A DNA stretch of 64,000 bases from Metapseudomonas otitidis (GTDB taxonomy: Bacteria; Pseudomonadota; Gammaproteobacteria; Pseudomonadales; Pseudomonadaceae), in NCBI RefSeq assembly GCF_900111835.1, contig NZ_FOJP01000007.1:62001-126000 (forward strand), written 5' to 3'. This document shows, one piece after another, positions 47,411 to 58,584 of the stretch; positions within the stretch are counted from its first letter, which is position 1; each line of letters begins with the position of its first letter. The notes below the pieces were generated by a model that was given only the letters and a program-made list of their open reading frames with translations, had not been told where the DNA came from and made no database searches. The position numbers were made by a program, and so were the translations under genes.

Positions 47411-47827
47411 TCAGGCGTCGCGCAGGTGCCGTTCGCGACGCTCTTCGCGCTCCTTGGCCTCGATGCACAGCTCGGCGGTGGGCCGCAGCAGCAGGCGGCG
47501 CAGGCCGATCGGCTCGCCGGTCTCCCGGCACCAGCCGTACTCGCCACGGGCGAGGCGGTCCAGGGCGCTGTCGATCTTGTCCAGCAGCTTCTTTTCCCGT
47601 TCCAGGCGGCGCAGTTGCCACTGGCGCTGCTCTTCGCGGGCGGCCACGTCCACCTCGTCGCTGGCGGGCTCGATCTCCCGCAGCTCGTTCATCTCGTTGT
47701 CGATGCGCGTACGCAGGTCGTCCCGCTGGGCCTCCAGCAGGCGCTGGAAGAAGGCTTGCTGGGCGTCGTCCATGTACTGCTCGTCCGGTTGGCTGAGCAG
47801 GTCGTCTTCGCTGGTGATGAGGTGCAT
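47411..47827 (-). CDS. dksA2: Zinc-independent DksA paralogue DksA2
   Basis: A 138-residue protein with the DksA coiled coil (about 25-95; AFFQRLLEAQRDDLRTRIDNE) and the C-terminal motif GEYGWCRETGEPIGLRRLL...ELCIEAKE. Only two of the four zinc Cys of DksA remain (Cys100 and Cys121; the partners are Thr103 and Ala124), the hallmark of DksA2, which replaces DksA at RNA polymerase during zinc starvation. ATG 47827 gives the known length. First gene downstream of the Zur-type box on this strand. Confidence 0.93.
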   Translation of the reverse strand: MHLITSEDDLLSQPDEQYMDDAQQAFFQRLLEAQRDDLRTRIDNEMNELREIEPASDEVDVAAREEQRQWQLRRLEREKKLLDKIDSALDRLARGEYGWCRETGEPIGLRRLLLRPTAELCIEAKEREERRERHLRDA

Positions 47828-47858
47828 GGCTTCGGCAAGGGTGGCTTGATTTTCAAGT

Positions 47859-47871
47859 GTTATAACATAAC
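47859..47871. promoter_or_regulatory. Zur-type box between dksA2 and folE2
   Basis: GTTATAACATAAC, an AT-rich palindrome inside very GC-rich DNA. It matches the Pseudomonas Zur pattern GTTATANNATAAC closely and lies 31 bp from each divergent start. It would repress both operons when zinc is sufficient. Confidence 0.85.
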
Positions 47872-47902
47872 ATATCGAATTTCCCGCAAGCCGAGCCCGA
47901 CG

Positions 47903-48793
47903 ATGAACGACCTCTCCCTGCCCGACGTGGCCAGCCAGACCCAGGCCACCCTCGCCCCGCTGGACCGCGTCGGCATGGCCGGCATCCGCTTGCCGTTGCA
48001 GGTGGCCGGGCAAGCCGTGCAGGCGCGGGTGGAAGCCAGCGTCAGCCTCGACACCCCAGGCGTACGCGGCATCCACATGTCGCGGCTGTACCTGGCGCTG
48101 GAGGCCCTGGCCGGCGAGGAGCTGACCCTCACCGCCCTGCAGGCGCTGCTGCAGCACTTCCTCGACAGCCACCAGGGCCTGTCCCTCTCGGCACACCTGC
48201 GGGTGGCCGGTGAGCTGCTGCTCAAGCGTCCGGCGCTGGTCAGCCCGCTGTCGGGGCACAAGGCCTACCCCTTCGAAATCGCGCTGAGCCTGGATCCACG
48301 GGGGTTTCACGTGGAACTCATGCTGGAACTGGGCTACTCCTCCACCTGCCCGTGCTCGGCGGCGCTGTCACGGCAGATGACCCAGCGTGCCTTCAGCGAA
48401 CGCTTCGCCGGGCAGGCACCCACCTGGGAAGCCCTGCATGAATGGCTGGGCAGCGAAGCGGCCATGCCCGCCACGCCCCACAGCCAGCGCAGCAAGGCGC
48501 GGCTGTGGCTGCGCCCGGCGGACCCGCTTCAGGCGCCGGACTGGATCGAGCTGGTGGACCGCTGCGAAGCCGCCCTGGGCACGGCGCTGCAGACTGCCGT
48601 GAAGCGCGCCGACGAGCAGGCCTTTGCGCTGGCCAATGGCCACAACCTGATGTTCTGCGAGGACGCCGCGCGGCGCCTGGCCGAGCCCCTGCGGGCGCTG
48701 CCGGACCTGGCTGCATTCAAGGTGCGTGTGGAGCACGAGGAAAGCCTGCACGCCCACGACGCCGTGGCGGAAATCCACTGGCTCTGGACCTGA
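47903..48793 (+). CDS. folE2: GTP cyclohydrolase FolE2 (zinc-independent)
   Basis: A 296-residue type IB GTP cyclohydrolase. The metal Cys lies in YSSTCPCSAALS (about 148-159), preceded by the HVELMLEL strand; the C-terminal EHEESLHAHDAVA segment (about 279-291) carries conserved residues. FolE2 makes dihydroneopterin triphosphate for folate when the zinc-dependent FolE fails. ATG 47903 is chosen as the first start after the Zur-type box; earlier in-frame starts lie inside dksA2. Confidence 0.94.
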   Translation: MNDLSLPDVASQTQATLAPLDRVGMAGIRLPLQVAGQAVQARVEASVSLDTPGVRGIHMSRLYLALEALAGEELTLTALQALLQHFLDSHQGLSLSAHLRVAGELLLKRPALVSPLSGHKAYPFEIALSLDPRGFHVELMLELGYSSTCPCSAALSRQMTQRAFSERFAGQAPTWEALHEWLGSEAAMPATPHSQRSKARLWLRPADPLQAPDWIELVDRCEAALGTALQTAVKRADEQAFALANGHNLMFCEDAARRLAEPLRALPDLAAFKVRVEHEESLHAHDAVAEIHWLWT

Positions 48794-48898
48794 GCCCCCT
48801 TCCCCGCCCGGCCCCCTCCAACTGCCCTTCCCGCTCCCAGGCCGTGGCATTGCGCCCGGCCTGAGGCCCCCGGCTGCCCCTGTCCCCCTGGCGGGCGG

Positions 48899-48914
48899 AT
48901 TACGGAATTGTAAT
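48899..48914. promoter_or_regulatory. CzcR/CopR-type box before the porin gene
   Basis: ATTACGGAATTGTAAT, a perfect ATTAC-N6-GTAAT palindrome. The same layout occurs upstream of czcC (57604) and, with one arm imperfect, before the small secreted protein gene (50408). Confidence 0.65.
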
Positions 48915-49048
48915 CAGCGCCTCATCTCCGGGTTATCCGGCGCTTGCCACGATAGCCCCGCCGCGCGCCGCCCGCGTGAGCGTCGGCGTGTTCGATAACA
49001 ACAACGACATGGCCTCCACGACCTGCCATACACGAACAGGAGCATCCG

Positions 49049-50371
49049 ATGATCCAATCCGCCCGGGCCCCCCTGGCCCTCTTCGTCGCCCTCGCCGCCA
49101 GCACACCCCTGCAGGCCGCCGAGCAGAAGCCCGAAGGCTTCATCGAAGGCAGCAGCCTCACCATCCTCAACCGCAACTTCTACATGAACCGGGACTTCCG
49201 CCACGGCCAGTCCAGCCCCACCGGCAACGGCTACACCGAAGCCTGGGCCCACGGCGTGATCGCCACCTTCCAGTCCGGCTTCACCGAAGGCACGGTAGGG
49301 GTCGGCATCGACGCCTTCGCCATGCTCGGCCTGAAGCTGGACACCGGCGACGGCCGCTACGGCCCGGGCGGCAGCGTCAACCTGCTGCCGGTGAACAGCC
49401 GCGGCGAGGCCGAGGACCGCTATTCCAAGACCGGCGGCGCCCTGAAGGTGCGGGCCTTCGACACCGTGCTCAAGGCCGGCGACGTGTTCCCCACCACCCC
49501 GGTGGTGCACTACGGCGACGCCCGCCTGCTGCCGGAGAGCTTCCGTGGCGTGACCCTGGAGAACACCAGCCTGGAGGGCCTGAAGGTCCAGGCCGGGCGC
49601 CTGCACGCCATGAGCCAGCCCCAGGAAAGCGGCATGCGCGGCAACTTCGCCACCTTCTACGCCGGCCGCGTGGACGCCCCCTGGGTGGCCTACCTGGGCG
49701 GTGACTACCAGGTGAACGAGTACCTGGGCCTGAGCCTCTACAGCAGCCGCCTCAAGGACGCCTGGAACCAGCACTACGCCGGCCTCCAGCTGGAGTACCC
49801 GCTGGGCGAGGACCTGGCCCTGATCGGCGGCCTCAACCTGTACAAGGCCACCGACGAAGGGCGCCGCCTGCTGGGCACGTTCGACAACACCATCTACAGC
49901 GGCAAGGTCGGCGTGCGCTACGGCGCCCACACCCTGGCGCTGTCGCACCAGCGCAACACCGGTGACGACGACTTCGACTACCTGCGCCAGTCCGACTCGA
50001 TCTTCCTCGACAACTCCATCCAGTACAGCGACTTCAACTCGCCGAAGGAGCGCTCCTGGATGCTCCGCTACGACCTGGACATGGCCGCCTACGGCGTACC
50101 GGGCCTGAGCTTCATGACCCGCTACGCCCGTGGCACCGACGCGGACTACTCCCACGCCAACAGCACCTACATGCGCCGCGACGGCAACGGCGACCCGCTG
50201 GTGGACCAGAAGCGCTGGGAGCGCGACATCGAGGCCCGCTACGTGGTGCAGAGCGGCTCGCTGAAGGACCTGTCCCTGCGCCTGCGCCAGGCCACCACCC
50301 GCGCCACCGACTTCGAGTCGGACCTGGACGAGGTGCGCCTGATCGTCGAGTACCCGCTGAACGTGCTCTGA
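49049..50371 (+). CDS. OprD-family outer-membrane porin
   Basis: A 440-residue protein: signal peptide 1-23 (LQA/AE), then FIEGSSLTILNRNFYMNRDFR, the conserved first strand of the OprD/Occ family, many amphipathic strands and a C-terminal strand ending in a hydrophobic residue (PLNVL). It should be an 18-strand substrate-specific channel for small carboxylates or amino acids; the substrate is not readable. A CzcR-like box lies 135 bp upstream; in P. aeruginosa CzcR lowers oprD expression under zinc, so metal control is plausible. Confidence 0.9.
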   Translation: MIQSARAPLALFVALAASTPLQAAEQKPEGFIEGSSLTILNRNFYMNRDFRHGQSSPTGNGYTEAWAHGVIATFQSGFTEGTVGVGIDAFAMLGLKLDTGDGRYGPGGSVNLLPVNSRGEAEDRYSKTGGALKVRAFDTVLKAGDVFPTTPVVHYGDARLLPESFRGVTLENTSLEGLKVQAGRLHAMSQPQESGMRGNFATFYAGRVDAPWVAYLGGDYQVNEYLGLSLYSSRLKDAWNQHYAGLQLEYPLGEDLALIGGLNLYKATDEGRRLLGTFDNTIYSGKVGVRYGAHTLALSHQRNTGDDDFDYLRQSDSIFLDNSIQYSDFNSPKERSWMLRYDLDMAAYGVPGLSFMTRYARGTDADYSHANSTYMRRDGNGDPLVDQKRWERDIEARYVVQSGSLKDLSLRLRQATTRATDFESDLDEVRLIVEYPLNVL

Positions 50372-50407
50372 CGGGGCGTCCGGGCCGCCCCACGGGGGTC
50401 GGCCCGG

Positions 50408-50423
50408 ATATCAAAGATGTAAT
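50408..50423. promoter_or_regulatory. CzcR/CopR-type box before the small secreted protein
   Basis: ATATCAAAGATGTAAT: the right half GTAAT is exact and the left half ATATC deviates. It lies 88 bp before ATG 50512 and is followed by the same 'ccGCGCCTCA' context as the 48899 box ('cAGCGCCTCA'). Confidence 0.5.
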
Positions 50424-50511
50424 CCGCGCCTCACCGTCCTGTTAGCCTCCGCTCCTTAGCATGGGCCTCGTGGTTCGACGCCAATCCCGAAAGATGAACG
50501 AGGTTACCCCC

Positions 50512-50718
50512 ATGAAAGCCAGTCTTCTCCTGATCGCCCTGCTTGGCCTGAACGCCACCGCCGCCCTCGCCGAAGACGGCTCGGAGCGCGCCCAGCAGAT
50601 GGTCCAGGCCGCCCGCGATGCCCAGCTCGCCCGCCCGGCCGACGACAGCCAGACACTCACCGCCCAGCGCGACGCCGACAAGGCCGAAGCCAGGGGCGCC
50701 GAACGCGCCAACAACTGA
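50512..50718 (+). CDS. Small secreted protein of the metal locus
   Basis: A 68-residue precursor: signal peptide 1-20 (ALA/ED) and a mature part of about 48 polar residues, mostly helical, no Cys, ending AEARGAERANN. It resembles in size and style the small periplasmic proteins (for example PtrA-like) that are strongly metal-induced in Pseudomonas, but I see no conserved motif. ATG 50512 fits the signal peptide; an in-frame ATG at 50461 would extend it. It has its own CzcR-like box and terminator. Confidence 0.65.
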   Translation: MKASLLLIALLGLNATAALAEDGSERAQQMVQAARDAQLARPADDSQTLTAQRDADKAEARGAERANN

Positions 50719-50776
50719 TTTCCCCAGGCAATACGTCCACCTCCCGCTTCCGCTCCTTTGGATGTGGTGGACCCTG

Positions 50777-50803
50777 AGGCGCCCCGGATGGGCGCCTTTT
50801 TTT
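50777..50803 (+). terminator. Terminator after the small secreted protein gene
   Basis: AGGCGCCC / GGGCGCCT with a five-base loop, followed by TTTTTTT. Confidence 0.93.
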
Positions 50804-50940
50804 GTGGCCGTCCGGTCGCAAATCCTCTCCCTCCTCTCTCCAGCGACCGATTGCCGCGCCACGGCCCGCCGTGCGCCAGGTCCGCTTCTTGCCCCGGCAA
50901 ACCCGCTACAGTCTCGCCACCCCAACAGGGAGGGAGACTG

Positions 50941-51687
50941 ATGACCGAGAACTGGGATTTCTATTTCGCCCGGGTGGATGACCGCCCAGCATCGCTGTTT
51001 GTCGACCTGGGTGCCGTGGAACAGGCGCCGATCGAGCGCCTGCCGGCCATGGCCTACGTGCGCGTGGAGATGAACGCGCCACGGGGCGACGGCCTGTCGA
51101 GCAACGAGGAGTACGACGCGCTGATCGCGCTGGAGGACGCCGTGCTGCCGAAGCTGGAGGATGCCGACCACGCCTACGTCGGGCGTTGCACCACCAACGG
51201 CTGCCGCGATTTCTTCTTCTACACCGCCCATCCGCAAGGCTGGGAAGCCCGCGTGGCCGAGGCGTTCCGGGGCTTCCCGGACTACCGCTTCGAGGCCGGC
51301 AGCAACCCCGACCCGGGCTGGTCGACCTACCTGGAGTACCTGTACCCCAGCGCCATCGACCACCAATGCATCCAGAACCGCCGGGTCTGCCAGACCCTGG
51401 AACAGAACGGCGACCGCCTCGACACCCCGCGTGACATCGACCACTGGGCCGAATTCGCCGAGGCCGGCGACGCCCAGGCCTTCGCCAACCGCGCCCAGGC
51501 CCTGGGCTTCTCGCTGCGGGTGCCGATCGCGGCCAACGAAGACGGGCAGTACAGCGTGCACCTGTGGCGCAAGGACCTGCCCTCCTTCGCCGAGATCGAC
51601 AGCGTCACCCTGCCGCTGTTCCACCTGGCCGAGGACCACGGTGGCCGCTACGACGGCTGGGAAACCCAGCTGGTCAGCGCCGACTGA
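50941..51687 (+). CDS. DUF695 and RraB-like (regulator of RNase E) fusion protein
   Basis: A 248-residue cytosolic protein. The N-terminal half (1-135; ENWDFYFARVDDRPASLFVDL) is DUF695, with CRDFFFYT and GWSTYLEYLYP. The C-terminal part (about 155-245; DTPRDIDHWAEFAEAGDAQAFANRAQALGF) matches the RraB-type domain that in E. coli inhibits RNase E. This domain pair recurs in bacteria, but its function is unproven. ATG 50941 follows GGGAGGGAG. It is convergent with czcA (42 bp apart). Confidence 0.8.
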   Translation: MTENWDFYFARVDDRPASLFVDLGAVEQAPIERLPAMAYVRVEMNAPRGDGLSSNEEYDALIALEDAVLPKLEDADHAYVGRCTTNGCRDFFFYTAHPQGWEARVAEAFRGFPDYRFEAGSNPDPGWSTYLEYLYPSAIDHQCIQNRRVCQTLEQNGDRLDTPRDIDHWAEFAEAGDAQAFANRAQALGFSLRVPIAANEDGQYSVHLWRKDLPSFAEIDSVTLPLFHLAEDHGGRYDGWETQLVSAD

Positions 51688-51729
51688 CGCCACCGGCGCC
51701 ACCCGCGAACACGGGTGGCGCCGCCCGGG

Positions 51730-54894
<3,165 letters not shown>

Positions 54895-56085
54895 TCAGTG
54901 GGCGTGGTCGGCGCTGGCCTTGCCCAGCTCGGACTTGAGGGTGAAGCTGCCGGCGGCGGCCAGCTCGACCCCCGCCTCCAGCCCGTCGCTCACCTCCACG
55001 AAGCCCTGATCGCGGGCCCCCAGGGTCACCGGGCGGGTGGCGAAGCCGGTGTCGGTGCGGACGAACACCACGCTGCGGTCCTCCACCGTCTGCACGGCGG
55101 CCTCGGGCACGGCGACGGGCACTTCGCGGGTGTCGGTGGCCAGCTGCACGCTGACGAACAGCCCCGGGCGCCAGGCCAGTTCCGGGTTCTCCAGGGTGGC
55201 GCGGGCGGTGGCGGTGCGGCTCTGCTCACCCAGCAGGCTGCCGACGTAGGCCACCGAGCCGGCCACTTCGGCCCCCAGGTCGCGGGCGCTGACGGTGACC
55301 GGGCGGCCCACGCGGACCCGCGCCAGGTCACGGGGCGAGACGCTGAAGGTGGCCCAGACGCGGGACAGGTCGGAGAGGGTGAAGGCGGCGCTGCTCTCGT
55401 TCACCACCTCGCCGGGCACCAGGTGCTTCTCCACCACCATGCCGGCGAAGGGCGCGCGCAGCTCGTAGCGGTTGCCGCCGCCCTGGGCGAGGCTGCCGCT
55501 GAGGGCGCTGACCTTCTGCCGGGCGTTGCCCAGGGCGATCTCGGCCTCGTCCAGGGCCTGGCGCGCCAGCAGGTAGTCCTGCTCGGCGGAGATGCCTTCC
55601 TGCCACAGCTGGCGCTCCCGCTCGAAGGTGGTGCGGGCCAGGCGCACGCGGCGTTCGGCGGCGGCCAGTTCGCTGCGCTGCTCGGACACCTGGGGGCTGG
55701 CGATCACCGCCAGCAGGTCGCCCTTCTGCACCGCCTGGCCGAGGCCGACGCTGACCTGCTCGACCACGCCGGCGGCACGGGGGAACAGGTGGGCGGTGCG
55801 GTCCTCGTCCAGGCGGATCTCGCCGGGCAGCGCCAGGCGCTGGCTGAGGGCGCGGGGGGCGGCCTTCACCAGCTCGATGCCGGCGGCCTGGATCTGCGCG
55901 GGGCTGAGGGCGATGGCGCCCTCCTCCTCGTCGTGGTCGCCGCCCTCCTCGTCGGCATGGGCCGAGGGCGGCGGGTCGTCGGTGGCCTGGGGCGACGGGC
56001 TGCCGATGGCCGGCAGCAGGGTGGCGCCCGCGCCCAGGCCGAGGGCGAGCAGCAGGCCGAGGGCGAGGCCTCGTTTCATGTCCAT
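54895..56085 (-). CDS. czcB: RND membrane-fusion protein CzcB
   Basis: A 396-residue periplasmic adaptor: an N-terminal anchor/signal helix (4-25), then an acidic His/Asp/Glu-rich metal-binding segment (about 42-56, HADEEGGDHDEEEG), a lipoyl/hairpin region (about 100-220) and beta-barrel domains. A His (DHAH) closes the protein. ATG 56085 has a GAGAGG ribosome site and overlaps the 3' end of a 53-codon small gene by 10 bp; ATG 56079 is an alternative. Confidence 0.93.
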   Translation of the reverse strand: MDMKRGLALGLLLALGLGAGATLLPAIGSPSPQATDDPPPSAHADEEGGDHDEEEGAIALSPAQIQAAGIELVKAAPRALSQRLALPGEIRLDEDRTAHLFPRAAGVVEQVSVGLGQAVQKGDLLAVIASPQVSEQRSELAAAERRVRLARTTFERERQLWQEGISAEQDYLLARQALDEAEIALGNARQKVSALSGSLAQGGGNRYELRAPFAGMVVEKHLVPGEVVNESSAAFTLSDLSRVWATFSVSPRDLARVRVGRPVTVSARDLGAEVAGSVAYVGSLLGEQSRTATARATLENPELAWRPGLFVSVQLATDTREVPVAVPEAAVQTVEDRSVVFVRTDTGFATRPVTLGARDQGFVEVSDGLEAGVELAAAGSFTLKSELGKASADHAH

Positions 56086-56237
56086 GGGGTGTCCTCTCGA
56101 AGGGAAACGATGATGTGCAAGGCGCGGTAGAGGTCGTGGCGGCACCAGTGGCCGTCGGGCTCGCTGGGTACGCCGGGGGCGTAGCCGCAGCCCGCCACCA
56201 GCACCAGCAGGCCGAGCCAGGGGTGGCGACGGGGCAT
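56076..56237 (-). CDS. Small lipoprotein-like protein between czcC and czcB
   Basis: A 53-residue open frame starting 4 bp after the czcC stop and overlapping the czcB start by 10 bp (ATGGACATGA), which indicates translational coupling in the operon. It has a basic N-terminus (MPRRHPW), a hydrophobic core (LGLLVLVAG) and a lipobox-like LVAGC (Cys17), then a Cys/His-bearing tail (GHWCRHDLYRALH) that could bind metal. The three-codon spacing fit argues for a real gene. No family recognised. Confidence 0.55.
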   Translation of the reverse strand: MPRRHPWLGLLVLVAGCGYAPGVPSEPDGHWCRHDLYRALHIIVSLREDTPWT

Positions 56238-56240
56238 GCT

Positions 56241-57491
56241 TCAGGCCGGGCCGTCGAGGCCCGACAGGTCGCCGTAGAGGCGCTCCAGGCTGGCCCAGGC
56301 CTCGGTGGCCTCGGCCATGGCCTGCAGGTAGCGGTTGCGCGCGTCGATCAGGGTGCGCTGGGCGTCGAGCACGTCGAGGAAGGCCAGCTTGCCCATGCGG
56401 AAGCCGCGGGTGGCGCTGTCCACCGCCTGCTGGGCAGCCGGCAGGATGCTGCGGTCGTGGGCGTCGATGGCGGCCTGGGCACGGCGCCATTGCTCCAGGG
56501 CCATGGCCACGTCGCCGCGCAGGCGCAGCTCGGTGGCGTTGCGCAGGTCGCGGGCCTGGTCGGCGCGGCGGCTGGCGGAAAGCACGTTGCCCTGGTTGCG
56601 GTCGAACAGCGGCAGCGGCAGCGACACCCCCACCAGGTTCACCCGCTGGCGGTCCTCGGCGCTGTACTGGCTGCCGATGCTGACGGTGACGTCGGGGTAG
56701 CGCCGGGCCTTCTCCAGGTCCAGGCCGGCCTCTTCCCGCGCCACGTCGGCCAGCGCCAGGCGCAGGTCGGCGGTGTCACCCAAGCGGGCCAGCAGGCGGG
56801 CTTCGGCCGGGGGGGACGGCAATAGGCCGAGGCGCCCGGCGACCCGCTCGAAGCCGGGCCGGGGCTCGCCCATGAGCGTGGCGAGGCGCTGGTAGGCCTG
56901 GCGCTGCTCGGTGCGGGCACGGTCGCGCTCCAGGGTCAGCTCGTCCTGCTGGACCTGGGCCCGCAGTGCTTCCATGGGGGCGGCCTTGCCGGCGCGGATG
57001 CGTGCCTGGGCCACCGTCAGGCCGCGCTCGGCCAGGGCCAGGGAGGCGTCGGCCAGCTCGCTGCGCGCCTGGGCACGCAGGGCCGCCTGGAAGGCCAGCA
57101 GGGTGTCGGCGCGCAAGGCATTGCGGCGCTGCTCCAGGGTCAGCTCGGCCAGGGCCTGGCCGCGCTCGGCGTAGGTGACACGGGCACCGCGCTTGCCGCC
57201 CAGTTCGAGGGGCTGGGCCAGGCTGACGCTGGTGGTGCGGGTGGCGCTGCGGGTGTCCTCCATCTCCCAGGAGAGTTCCGGGTTGGGCAGCAGCGCGGCC
57301 TGGCGGCGTTCGCCGGCGGCGATGCCCGGTCCCTGGCTGGCGGCCGCCAGTTCGGGGTTGCCCTGGTAGGCGGTGGCGAGGGCGGTGGCGAAGTCCAGCT
57401 CGGCGGCCGTGGCGAAGGGCGGCAACGCCAGGCACAGGGCCAGGACGGCCAGGCTCGGGCGCAGGCGCTTGGGGGGCTTGGGTCGGTACAC
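56241..57491 (-). CDS. czcC: Outer-membrane efflux channel CzcC
   Basis: A 416-residue TolC-type outer-membrane factor: signal peptide (about 1-28, FATAAE cleavage), two long alpha-helical repeats with heptads (ALRAQARSELADASLALAERGLTVAQAR), and a C-terminal ASLERLYGDLSG. GTG 57491 is chosen because GAGGAC lies 8 bp before it and the basic VYRPKPPKRLRP start precedes the signal core; the longer frame reaches into the czc promoter. First gene of czcC-czcB-czcA. Confidence 0.92.
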   Translation of the reverse strand: MYRPKPPKRLRPSLAVLALCLALPPFATAAELDFATALATAYQGNPELAAASQGPGIAAGERRQAALLPNPELSWEMEDTRSATRTTSVSLAQPLELGGKRGARVTYAERGQALAELTLEQRRNALRADTLLAFQAALRAQARSELADASLALAERGLTVAQARIRAGKAAPMEALRAQVQQDELTLERDRARTEQRQAYQRLATLMGEPRPGFERVAGRLGLLPSPPAEARLLARLGDTADLRLALADVAREEAGLDLEKARRYPDVTVSIGSQYSAEDRQRVNLVGVSLPLPLFDRNQGNVLSASRRADQARDLRNATELRLRGDVAMALEQWRRAQAAIDAHDRSILPAAQQAVDSATRGFRMGKLAFLDVLDAQRTLIDARNRYLQAMAEATEAWASLERLYGDLSGLDGPA

Positions 57492-57603
57492 GGTGGAAGT
57501 CCTCTGCGTCTCGGAAGCGATCAACGCCTGGCAACTTCCAGGGGTTGATCCGATAACGCCGGGGACTCTAGGGCGGGGCACTTATCCCCAGGGTGACGCA
57601 CGG

Positions 57604-57619
57604 ATTACAAATATGTAAT
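57604..57619. promoter_or_regulatory. CzcR/CopR-type box before czcC
   Basis: ATTACAAATATGTAAT, a perfect ATTAC-N6-GTAAT palindrome 112 bp before the czcC start. This is the expected kind of site for an OmpR-family metal regulator such as the divergent CzcR. Confidence 0.75.
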
Positions 57620-57775
57620 GCCCGTTCCGGGGGCACTTATCTGGTTTAGCATCGCGCCGCGCCGAACAACTTCCGGGCAACTTCCGTAGCAACTTGAAAC
57701 AACTACCGGTGTTATCCACAGGCCTTACGCCGTGCTGAAAGCCTCGTGGCAGGCGGCGCTGACGGGTCTGATCGC

Positions 57776-57806
57776 TTGACATTGAAGTGACTACAGGGTT
57801 TAGCCT
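57776..57806 (+). promoter_or_regulatory. MerR/CadR-type promoter before czcRS
   Basis: TTGACA (57776-57781), a 19-bp spacer and TAGCCT (57801-57806). The over-long 19-bp spacer and the imperfect dyad around AGTGACTACAGGGT closely resemble CadR/PbrR-type operators, in which a MerR-family metal sensor untwists the promoter. No merR/cadR gene is in the window. The rest of the 418-bp czcC-czcR gap holds the CzcR-type box, a TTATCCACA motif (57712) and no gene. Confidence 0.6.
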
Positions 57807-57909
57807 GCGCAACTTTCCGGTCGTTTTTCTTAATTGACTTATTTATCGCTGCCCTCTTGTTCGAACAATGAGCCGGGCACTTTTCCTTCTATATGCAGGA
57901 TGAATTCCC

Positions 57910-58584
57910 ATGCGGATCCTTATTGTCGAGGATGAGCCCAAGACAGCCGATTACCTCTACCAGGGCCTGAGCGAAAGCGGTTATGTGGTGGACGCTGCCC
58001 ATACCGGCGTCGACGGCCTGCACCTGGCCCGCCAGCACCAGTACGACCTGGTCATCCTCGATGTGAACCTGCCGCAGATCGACGGCTTCGGCGTGCTCGG
58101 CCAGTTGCGCCAGGACACCGCCACGCGGGTGCTGATGCTCTCGGCCCGGGGCCGCCTGGCGGACAAGGTGAAGGGCCTGGACCTGGGCGCCGACGACTAC
58201 CTGGTGAAGCCCTTCGAGTTTCCCGAGCTGCTGGCACGGGTGCGCAGCCTGCTGCGGCGCGCCGAACAGATCGCCGTGCCGGAGGTGCTGCGGGTGGCCG
58301 ACCTGGAGCTGGACCCGGGGCGCCACCGGGCCTTCCGCGGCAGCCAGCGCATCGACCTGACCACCAAGGAATTCGCCCTGCTGCACCTGCTGATGCGCCG
58401 CACCGGCGAGGTGCTGTCGCGCACCCAGATCATCTCGCTGGTGTGGGACATGAACTTCGACTGCGACACCAACGTGGTGGAGGTCTCCATCCGCCGCTTG
58501 CGGGCGAAGATCGACGACCCGTTCGAGAACAAACTTATCCACACCCTGCGCGGCGTCGGCTACGTGCTGGAAGACCGCGGATGA
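57910..58584 (+). CDS. czcR: OmpR-family response regulator CzcR
   Basis: A 224-residue regulator: REC domain with Asp51 and the [12 protein letters not shown] region (Lys near 101), and a C-terminal winged helix ([12 protein letters not shown] ... [14 protein letters not shown]). It is the CopR/CzcR type for heavy metals. Divergent from czcCBA and coupled by ATGA to czcS. It should bind the ATTAC-N6-GTAAT boxes. One TTATCCACA 9-mer lies within the gene at 58535. Confidence 0.92.
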   Translation: MRILIVEDEPKTADYLYQGLSESGYVVDAAHTGVDGLHLARQHQYDLVILDVNLPQIDGFGVLGQLRQDTATRVLMLSARGRLADKVKGLDLGADDYLVKPFEFPELLARVRSLLRRAEQIAVPEVLRVADLELDPGRHRAFRGSQRIDLTTKEFALLHLLMRRTGEVLSRTQIISLVWDMNFDCDTNVVEVSIRRLRAKIDDPFENKLIHTLRGVGYVLEDRG

